A stretch of 7,374 bases of DNA, from positions 1 to 7,374 of the forward strand of contig JBKHDD010000219.1 of assembly GCA_046541515.1 (NCBI GenBank). The letters run 5' to 3'. The position numbers and the translations under genes are program-made. The stretch is from CAYFVR01 sp046541515. GTDB lineage: Bacteria > Desulfobacterota > Desulfobacteria > Desulfobacterales > Desulfococcaceae. The notes below the pieces were generated by a model. The model saw only the letters and a list, made by a program, of their open reading frames with translations. It searched no databases and had not been told where the DNA came from. This document shows, in pieces, positions 1-6,872 of the stretch (its first letter is position 1; each line of letters starts with the position of its first letter).

Positions 1-585
1 TGATTTCAACATGCTGATTTTATTGCCCCCCCAAATTCTACACGCGATTGCCCTGACCGGAAGTGTCCGGTCGTTTTTGGGAGTTAATATCGAATCGATC
101 AAAGCGGAGCACATTCGCGGATTGCCGTTCCCGTCGGTTTCGGAGATCAACAATCCGTTCAGGTCGTAGTGGAAGTGGGTCGTCACGCCGTCCGCGACCT
201 TCAGCGCCCGGCGCTCGGAGGCGTATTCGGCGATGGTCGCGCCGTCGATCTCCACGCGGATCAGCCGGTTGTTCTGGTTGTGGAAGTAGTCGGTGTGAAG
301 GCCGTCGGAGACGATGTTGCCGGCGGCGTCGTGGGCGTAGCTCGCGCCCGTGGCGGGATAGTCGGGCGGAATCGTCCAGAGGGTGTCGATGGAAGTCAGG
401 CGGTTGGCGGCGTAGGCGACGGTCTGGGCGTCGCCGTTGCGGTCGGCGATTTGAAGCAGCTTCCCGTCGGCGTCGAACGAAAGGGTCCGGCCGTCCGACT
501 CGGTCAGAATGTGGCCGCCGCCCGACGCGACGATGGTCCGGACCCGGTCCGCCTCCGACACGAAGGTTCCGGAGCCGTCGTCCAT
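1..585 (-). pseudogene. RHS/YD-repeat protein remnant, running off the left edge
   Basis: This minus-strand frame is open from an ATG at 585 to the window edge, about 195 codons with no stop seen. It carries RHS/YD-type motifs in order: a pre-repeat segment (SDGRTLSFDADGKLLQIADR), then NRLTSID, then a YD-like AHDAAGNIVSDG, and finally NRLIRVEIDGATIAEY followed by HFHYDLNGLLISETDGNGN. RHS proteins are usually large secreted or toxin-delivery proteins of over 1000 residues. Here an in-frame TGA near 666 blocks the frame upstream, and RHS-like residues (GREAHF) already appear before the ATG, so the front of the protein is missing. After the last NGN, at about position 118, the expected continuation (a segment like REYVW) is absent and the sequence becomes unrelated and AT-richer. 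I read it as a truncated remnant. A short expressed protein, or the 3' part of a longer gene beyond the edge, remains possible. Confidence 0.6.
55..78 (+). terminator. Candidate rho-independent terminator on the plus strand
   Basis: A perfect 7-bp stem (GACCGGA at 55-61 and TCCGGTC at 66-72, loop AGTG) is followed after one G by five T residues (74-78). The layout suits termination of a plus-strand gene lying to the left of the window. It sits in the stretch where RHS similarity has already ended, so it may belong to an inserted element. The stem is short, so it could be chance. Confidence 0.35.
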
Positions 586-628
586 AAAATGCGCCTCCCG
601 GCCGCCGGCCTCCCGAATATGCCTTTGA

Positions 629-1261
629 TTATCGGCGAAAGGACGATCTGGTATCGGTGACAGTCAATCGCACCAAAAGATGGATCGCTTCCTCCAATCC
701 GATTCTATCGTCGCCATTTATATCCGCGAGGCAGGGAGGCGGTTCGATTTCATGCCCGGCGAGAATTTTCAGCATCTGGATCAATGACGCCAAATCGGCA
801 TTCAGATCGAATGGATTTTCACCGGTCGATAATTCGGAAATATCGTCCTTCAGGCCGGTTGGATAGACGGACCCGTCGCACTCGCTTCCATCGAGAAATT
901 CAAATAACAGGGTAAAAAGGGTTCCTTCCGCGCCATTGGGAATTTTGTACCCGCCGATATCCATTCCGCCGATTCTGAGTAAACCGGGGGATACGACACG
1001 AGCGAGGATATGGGAAAATCCTTTCTCCAGAAGTGCTCCCCGTTCATGCCGACGAAAGCGGAGCATGGTGGCCGGATATTGAATGTCAAAACCGAAGGCG
1101 TCCGTATCGGTTGTGACATGTGCATTGACGGTAAAGGCGAGGGTGTTGGGGCCGTAGAAGTGCGGGCCTTTTAGTTCCAATTCGGCCGCGCGGGCGTGCC
1201 GGGCATGAAAACAAAAGCAGAAGGAAACAACCAGCAGTAAACAGTAGCTATATTTTTTCAT
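629..1261 (-). CDS. Secreted cohesin-like / dockerin-like (EF-hand) protein
   Basis: This is a 210-residue protein. The start at 1261 is preferred over the in-frame ATG at 1285 because it has an AAGGGG site 7 nt upstream and begins directly with a signal peptide (MKKYSYCLLLVVSF, ending near ARAA at residues 23-26). Residues 28-123 look like a cohesin-type beta-sandwich: LAFTVNAHV, then GFDIQYPATMLRF, a PGLLRIGG turn, and GTLFTLLFEF. Residues 152-200 form a dockerin-like tail: a degenerate first half (LNADLASLIQMLKILAG), then a good calcium loop DINGDDRIGLEE (180-191). Cohesin-dockerin pairs assemble proteins outside the cell, in cellulosomes and also in non-cellulolytic bacteria. The gene lies 93 bp downstream of the dockerin/pilin-repeat gene on the same strand, so the two may be cotranscribed. 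Its 3' end abuts the RHS remnant, and the last ten residues may come from that junction. The cohesin call is by pattern only. Confidence 0.72.
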   Translation of the reverse strand: MKKYSYCLLLVVSFCFCFHARHARAAELELKGPHFYGPNTLAFTVNAHVTTDTDAFGFDIQYPATMLRFRRHERGALLEKGFSHILARVVSPGLLRIGGMDIGGYKIPNGAEGTLFTLLFEFLDGSECDGSVYPTGLKDDISELSTGENPFDLNADLASLIQMLKILAGHEIEPPPCLADINGDDRIGLEEAIHLLVRLTVTDTRSSFRR

Positions 1262-1318
1262 GTAACTTCCCCTTTCTCCCGCCATTTTCGAATATCCCCG
1301 GCGGTAAACAGGCGGGAC

Positions 1319-1347
1319 TGCAATGTTCCTTCCCGGAAGTCATTGCA
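1319..1347. other. Hairpin between the two secreted-protein genes
   Basis: A perfect 7-bp inverted repeat (TGCAATG at 1319-1325 and CATTGCA at 1341-1347) encloses a second, inner pairing (CTTCC at 1329-1333 with GGAAG at 1335-1339, partly used in the loop). It lies 8 bp beyond the stop codon of the pilin-repeat gene and 58 bp before the start of the cohesin-like gene. No T-run follows on either strand, so it is not a classic terminator. An mRNA stabiliser, a processing site or a partial attenuator between the genes would fit. Confidence 0.35.
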
Positions 1348-1354
1348 TCGGTTA

Positions 1355-3289
1355 TTACCAATCGCAGCCATTCACTGGATTCCGAAACAGCCGATTCCGA
1401 TCGGTTGTCCAGATATCGTCACCGACTCCTCCGTTCCAAATACCGGGGAATCTGGAAGTCGCGATGGCGGTATAGGATGTGGGTCCGAAAAGAGAAATGC
1501 TGTATTCATAGCGGCTTTGTTCAGGGTTGCTTTCCTGAAAGCCCAATTGTTCAATGGAATCGGCATAGGCGCCATTTTCCAATCGATATATTTCTTGTTC
1601 TTTCGTGATGGTCCCAAGTGCCTGTTTGGCTTCACTCTGACGCCTTTTGCATTCATAGCCGGGAAAGAAAACTTCATCACGAGGGCAATTCGGACAGGGA
1701 TTGAGAACCATTTCCAATCTTCCATCCTGGTCCATGGTCCAGATGTTGTCCCCGGCGCCCCAGGTCATGATTCCGGGTTCTTTGGATTGCGCCGTAATCA
1801 GGAAGGTTTTTGTGCTGGAAGAATTGTCCGAGGAAATGGTGTATGTATGTCTGTCGTAAGGATTCACTTCATAGCCGATTTCAGAGAGGGAATCTGCATA
1901 GAACCCGTTGCTCTGATAAAATGCGAGAAGCTTGTCCCGGATCAGGCTCATCTTATTGACGGAAAGGGTTTGCAGGGAACGACAGATATTGCAATCCTTG
2001 GCGTCCGCCATGCAAAACGAACAGGCGTCCCGGAGGTGAATTAGTTCAAAGTTCTGGTCGATCGACCATTTGTCATCCCCTTCCCCGCCATTCATAATGC
2101 CCGGCGGCTTAGAGGTTGCGGTGACCGTGTATTCCCCACCGGATGTTTTTGTGTACTGATAGGCGTAGCGGGCCAGATAGCCGGAAGACAAGTATCCCAA
2201 TTGCTCCAGTGAATCTGCCAAACGACCATGTTCCAACAAATGGGCTTCCTGGTTCTTGGCGATGGCAAGGAGCGAGCGTTTCATCGCCTCTTGGCTTTCA
2301 GTGCAATCGGAGCAACCTGAATACGGGCAGGCATCAACCAAATGGCGGATTTCACGCTGATGATCAATGGTCCAGACATCATCTCCAGCGCCTCCATTCA
2401 TGATTCCCGGTTCCACCGACGACGCCGTGGCGAGAAAGGTTGAATCGGAAACATTGCTCAGGGAGTAGCGGTAGAGAGGATCGCCTCTTAGAATAAAGCC
2501 TATCTTTTCCAATGTGTCCGCATGGGTACCAAACTCAGCGAAATAAGCCTCCTGTCCTTTTGCAATAGTACCCAGAGATCGTTTTGCTTCGATCTGCCGA
2601 TCTCTGCAACGCCCACAGGGTTCCCGCGGATCCGGAGGACATGGGCCGCAACCGTCTTTTTCATTCGTGACGGTCAGTGTACTGTTTGCAGCGGTACTGA
2701 TCCAGATATCATCTGCTTCTCCACCATCCATGATCCCTGGAGATTTGGACCGGGCAGTCGCCTGATATTCCCACGCATCCTCATTAAAGCTGGATTGAAT
2801 TTCATAGGTGTAGTTCGCGGTATCGTCCAGCATGATGCTTAGCTCCTCAAGTGATGAGGGCAAATAGTCGTTTTCCGCAAAATATGCTTCCATACCCATC
2901 ATGATAATATTGAGCGCGTCTTTGGCGCGATCCTGTTTGGAACGACACTGTTTGCATGGCGTCATGTCTTCACAGAGGCTTTCCCGCCCCAGATAGTGCC
3001 AGGAAATCTGCTGCGCATCCGCGGGTGTCGTTTCTCCATCCCCGTTGATGTCGCAGGACAATTCACTGCAGGAGATGGCAAAGGTTGTAGGACAGACATT
3101 CAGGTACAATTCCAGGCACAACTGCACATCCGCTTCGTCAATTCCGCCGTCGCCGTTGATGTCGCAGTCGGCTCCGAAAACAGGAGAGGCATTTGTTGAA
3201 AAGAGAAAAATGATCATTAAGCCGATCCATCTGAAAAACCGCCAATAAATTCGGTTTGAAAAGAAGGAATTCTCGATTTTCACTCGCAT
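1355..3289 (-). CDS. Secreted dockerin-like protein with five tandem pilin-head domains
   Basis: The protein has 644 residues from the ATG at 3289. Residues 1-40 look like a long signal peptide (hydrophobic IGLMIIFLFS, cleavage after VFGA). Residues 43-54 (DINGDGGIDEAD) and 80-91 (DINGDGETTPAD) are two EF-hand calcium loops of dockerin type. Five repeats follow at about 112-214, 225-321, 326-423, 433-532 and 547-642. Each has an amphipathic helix (consensus AKxxLxxIxKxQExYxxExGxYADSLEQLG), aromatic beta strands (YxYxIS, then TATS) and the signature PGIMNGGxGDDxW. This matches the soluble head of type IV pilins and pseudopilins, but the hydrophobic N-terminal helix and prepilin peptidase site are missing, so it should not polymerise as a pilin. 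All 23 cysteines lie in the dockerin region or at the repeat ends and linkers, mostly as CxxC. No haem CxxCH is present. Function is unknown; a surface-exposed structural or adhesive role is inferred. An upstream GTG at 3370 is an alternative start. Confidence 0.8.
   Translation of the reverse strand: MRVKIENSFFSNRIYWRFFRWIGLMIIFLFSTNASPVFGADCDINGDGGIDEADVQLCLELYLNVCPTTFAISCSELSCDINGDGETTPADAQQISWHYLGRESLCEDMTPCKQCRSKQDRAKDALNIIMMGMEAYFAENDYLPSSLEELSIMLDDTANYTYEIQSSFNEDAWEYQATARSKSPGIMDGGEADDIWISTAANSTLTVTNEKDGCGPCPPDPREPCGRCRDRQIEAKRSLGTIAKGQEAYFAEFGTHADTLEKIGFILRGDPLYRYSLSNVSDSTFLATASSVEPGIMNGGAGDDVWTIDHQREIRHLVDACPYSGCSDCTESQEAMKRSLLAIAKNQEAHLLEHGRLADSLEQLGYLSSGYLARYAYQYTKTSGGEYTVTATSKPPGIMNGGEGDDKWSIDQNFELIHLRDACSFCMADAKDCNICRSLQTLSVNKMSLIRDKLLAFYQSNGFYADSLSEIGYEVNPYDRHTYTISSDNSSSTKTFLITAQSKEPGIMTWGAGDNIWTMDQDGRLEMVLNPCPNCPRDEVFFPGYECKRRQSEAKQALGTITKEQEIYRLENGAYADSIEQLGFQESNPEQSRYEYSISLFGPTSYTAIATSRFPGIWNGGVGDDIWTTDRNRLFRNPVNGCDW
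1364..2956 (-). repeat. Five-unit tandem array of pilin-head repeats (protein level)
   Basis: Bounded by the flanking cysteines, the units lie at 2956-2648, 2617-2327, 2314-2021, 1993-1694 and 1651-1364 in coding order. The spacing of the PGI-x-x-x-G-x-x-D-[DN]-x-W signature is 110, 102, 109 and 110 residues. The units are clearly related in protein but well diverged in DNA, so the duplications are old and the array is not a recent slippage product. Unit 4 is the most divergent in its helix (NKMSLIRDKLLAFYQSNG), and unit 5 replaces the signature Met with Trp. Confidence 0.75.
3017..3163 (-). other. Dockerin-like double calcium-loop region within the pilin-repeat gene
   Basis: The two 12-residue loops both begin DINGDG, with Asp, Asn and Asp at loop positions 1, 3 and 5 and Asp at 12, as in dockerin type I and EF-hand proteins. 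They are separated by 25 residues that contain four cysteines, unlike the cysteine-poor linker of classical clostridial dockerins. Calcium binding is expected from the motif. Cohesin binding is only inferred. Confidence 0.65.
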
Positions 3290-3631
3290 CCTTTTCTCTC
3301 CCTTCGCCGAAGATGGAAACGTCGCCCGGAAAGCCGACGGAAGTCGATTCATGAAACGGGAAAATTCCACAATATTGCCCCTCCTTATCCCGTTCGGAAA
3401 TATCCGCATATGAAAAAAATCACAAAACCTCGGTATTCGGAATTGCCCCGAAGAAATATCCGGACGAAAACGGGCCGCCCCCGTTTCGCTCCGCTCCCCC
3501 GCGGAACGATCGCCGCTTGACAGACGCCTTCCTTTCGCCTAACCGGACCCTTTTCACTTCAACCGCCCGCTCCCCGGAAGTCCGAGCGCCTTCTCCGGCG
3601 CCCCCCGGTTCGGGCCGCCCCGGAGACCCGA
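3290..3631. other. Divergent intergenic region
   Basis: This 342-bp region lies between the minus-strand pilin-repeat gene and the plus-strand HD gene. The part next to the pilin-repeat gene (3290-3430) is AT-richer and holds the alternative GTG start, its ribosome binding site and a run of seven A (T on the minus strand) near 3413-3419. The part next to the HD gene is very GC-rich. On the plus strand a perfect TTGACA (3517-3522) is followed after 17 bp by a poor -10 (TAACCG), so it is at best a weak promoter for the HD gene. I see no RNA gene, no convincing operator and no supported small gene. Confidence 0.4.
3378..3386 (-). promoter_or_regulatory. Strong Shine-Dalgarno for an alternative GTG start of the pilin-repeat gene
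   Basis: On the minus strand AAGGAGGGG lies 7 nt upstream of an in-frame GTG at 3370. This would add 27 residues in front of the chosen Met at 3289, which has its own site (AAGGGAGAG at 3296-3304, 6 nt upstream). The GTG start would place about 48 residues before the hydrophobic signal segment, which is unusual, so the 3289 start is preferred. The GTG site is nevertheless the better match to the ribosome. Confidence 0.4.
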
Positions 3632-4186
3632 ATGAAACCCATCGTCAACCTGCTGTTCGAAGCCCGCATCCTCAAAACCCTGCCTCGCTCCGGCTACCAT
3701 TTTCTGGGCGCCGGCAAAGAGTCGGTGGCGGAGCACTCCTTTTTCGTCGCCTTCATCGCCTACGTCCTGGGCCAGATGGTCCCCGAAGCCGACCGGGATC
3801 GAATGGTCGCCATGTGCCTGGTCCACGATCTGCCCGAATCCCGCATCGGGGACCAAAACTACGTGAACAAACAATACGTCCGGCCGGACGAGGAACGGGC
3901 GATCCGGGATCTCGCCGCCGGCATCCCCTTCGGCGAGGATCTGGCCGCGCTGATCGCCGAGTTCAAAGCCGCCGAAACCCTGGAGGCCCGGCTGGCCCGG
4001 GACGCGGACCAGCTCGCCCTGATCCTCGATCTCAAATCGTTGCGGGACGTGGGATTCCGGCCGCCGGAAGACTGGCTTCCCCCGGTGATGGAACGGCTGC
4101 AAACCGAACCGGGCCGGCGGCTGGCGAAGACGATCATTGAAACCCGATCGGACGCCTGGTGGCGGAAAGCCATAGAAGAAGGTTGA
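3632..4186 (+). CDS. HD-domain phosphohydrolase, YfbR/HDDC2-like (possible 5'-deoxynucleotidase)
   Basis: This is a 184-residue cytosolic protein; GGAG lies 6 nt upstream of the ATG. The metal-binding HD residues are visible: His35 (VAEHSFFVAFIAY), the His65-Asp66 pair with Glu69 (CLVHDLPES), and Asp126 (RDADQLALILDL). The N-terminal order (LKTLPRSGYHF, then ESVAEHS) is typical of the COG1896 family, to which E. coli YfbR (199 aa) belongs. YfbR removes phosphate from deoxynucleoside 5'-monophosphates. Other members of this family are uncharacterised, so the substrate here is an inference. It is transcribed in the same direction as the sdh operon but ends 115 bp before it, with separate control signals between them, so it probably serves as an independent housekeeping or nucleotide-pool gene. 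Nothing in its sequence links it to respiration. Confidence 0.8.
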   Translation: MKPIVNLLFEARILKTLPRSGYHFLGAGKESVAEHSFFVAFIAYVLGQMVPEADRDRMVAMCLVHDLPESRIGDQNYVNKQYVRPDEERAIRDLAAGIPFGEDLAALIAEFKAAETLEARLARDADQLALILDLKSLRDVGFRPPEDWLPPVMERLQTEPGRRLAKTIIETRSDAWWRKAIEEG

Positions 4187-4211
4187 CACCGGGAGGGGGT
4201 TCCATTAAAGA
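4183..4211 (+). promoter_or_regulatory. Possible upstream promoter overlapping the HD gene stop
   Basis: TTGACA (4183-4188) overlaps the TGA stop of the HD gene and is followed after 17 bp by TAAAGA (4206-4211). The -35 is perfect and the spacing ideal, but the -10 matches consensus at only three positions. If it is used, the palindrome at 4237-4257 would lie in the early transcribed leader. Confidence 0.25.
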
Positions 4212-4236
4212 GGATAGTTTCCGCTTCGGGATACGA

Positions 4237-4257
4237 AATCCCTAATGATTAGGGATT
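4237..4257. promoter_or_regulatory. 21-bp perfect palindrome, candidate operator of the sdh operon
   Basis: The arms AATCCCTAAT and ATTAGGGATT flank a single central G, with no mismatch. The site ends 8 bp before a near-consensus -10 hexamer (TAAAAT, 4265-4270) and covers the place where its -35 should be, which is a poor match (CTAATG). That geometry fits a dimeric regulator that represses, or substitutes for, a weak -35. The inverted half-sites loosely recall those of NarL/FixJ-type response regulators, but the regulator cannot be named. No T-run follows, so it is unlikely to be the HD gene's terminator. Confidence 0.5.
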
Positions 4258-4264
4258 CATAACA

Positions 4265-4270
4265 TAAAAT
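4265..4270 (+). promoter_or_regulatory. Candidate -10 box of the sdhCAB operon
   Basis: TAAAAT matches TATAAT at five of six positions and lies 32 bp before the sdhC start codon, leaving a short leader that contains the GGAGG ribosome site (4292-4296). The matching -35 is weak and sits inside the palindrome, which suggests regulated rather than constitutive expression. Confidence 0.35.
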
Positions 4271-4301
4271 CTCGTTCAACAATTTCATTGCGGAGGATCG
4301 G

Positions 4302-4943
4302 ATGAACTGGCTTGTCAACACTCTGGGCTCTTCCATCGGCAAGAAGCTCCTGATGGCGATCACGGGCCTCGGCTTCATCCTGTTCCTGATCGGACATCTG
4401 GTCGGGAACCTCACCATCTACGCGGGAGGAGAGGCCTTCAATTCCTACGCGGAACATCTCCATTCCCTGGAGCCGGTGGTGAAAGCGACCGAGGCGGGCC
4501 TGATTCTTTTCGCGCTGATCCACATTTCCATGGGGCTTTTGCTCTTCTTTCAAAACTGGCGCGCCCGTCCGGCCCGGTACGCCGTCAACGCCCGCGCCGG
4601 CGGCCGCACCGTGGGCTCCGGCACCATGCCCTACACGGGGCTGTTGATCCTCGTCTTCGTCCTCCTCCATCTGGCCAATTTCACCCTGGCCGACAAAACC
4701 AACATCACCATTTTCGAAATCGTCCGCAACGCCTTCCAAAATCCGGCGACGGTGGTGTTCTACGTGGCCATGATGGCCGTGGTGGCCGTCCACGTCAGCC
4801 ACGGCTTCTGGAGCGCCTTCCAGACCCTGGGCGCCAACCATCCCAAATACATGCCGATCATTCAGGTCGCCGGGATCGTGACCAGCATCGTTTTCGGGAT
4901 CGGCTTCGGCTTTATTCCGATTTATGTTTCCCTTCTCGCTTAA
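4302..4943 (+). CDS. sdhC: Succinate dehydrogenase/fumarate reductase cytochrome b558 subunit
   Basis: This is a 213-residue integral membrane protein that anchors the enzyme and passes electrons between the iron-sulfur subunit and quinone. Five hydrophobic segments are visible: about 14-40, 62-84, 109-130, 148-172 and 185-210. Histidines in the first four, His32 (LIGHLVGNL), His74 (ALIHISMG), His123 (LLHLANF) and His164 (VHVSHGFWS), are the expected axial ligands of two b haems in the B-type, single-anchor family. His167 is the alternative for the last. The opening SSIGKKLLMAITGLGF and the HVSHGFWSAFQTLG motif are characteristic of the b558 family. GGAGG lies 5 nt before the ATG. It is the first gene of the C-A-B operon; no separate sdhD is present or expected for this type. 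frdC would be an equally valid name. Confidence 0.93.
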   Translation: MNWLVNTLGSSIGKKLLMAITGLGFILFLIGHLVGNLTIYAGGEAFNSYAEHLHSLEPVVKATEAGLILFALIHISMGLLLFFQNWRARPARYAVNARAGGRTVGSGTMPYTGLLILVFVLLHLANFTLADKTNITIFEIVRNAFQNPATVVFYVAMMAVVAVHVSHGFWSAFQTLGANHPKYMPIIQVAGIVTSIVFGIGFGFIPIYVSLLA

Positions 4944-4958
4944 GGAGGTTTCGATATC

Positions 4959-6868
<1,910 letters not shown>

Positions 6869-6872
<4 letters not shown>

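Noticed and set aside
63..660. Plus-strand frames of 174 and 163 codons at the left end
   Set aside because: They are complementary to the minus-strand RHS frame, which shows clear family motifs. The first is almost only Arg, Ser and Gly.
1343..2044. A 233-codon plus-strand frame antisense to the pilin-repeat gene
   Set aside because: It has no motif or good ribosome site, and the opposite strand encodes the repeated domains.
1364..2956. CRISPR or short DNA repeat array suggested by recurring Cat(g/a)at(g/t)cccgg-like strings on the plus strand
   Set aside because: They recur about every 305-330 bp and are the complement of the PGIM protein motif in each pilin-head unit, not DNA repeats with spacers.
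1651..2977. Multihaem cytochrome suggested by the many CxxC motifs in the pilin-repeat protein
   Set aside because: None of the CxxC motifs is followed by His, so no c-type haem attachment site exists.
3517..4189. Alternative plus- and minus-strand frames over the HD gene (207 and 211 codons)
   Set aside because: The HD frame carries the ordered His, His-Asp and Asp metal ligands and a ribosome site. The others are low-complexity shadows.
4237..4257. The palindrome as a rho-independent terminator of the HD gene
   Set aside because: The perfect arms leave almost no loop and no T-run follows on the plus strand. Its position over a promoter fits an operator better.
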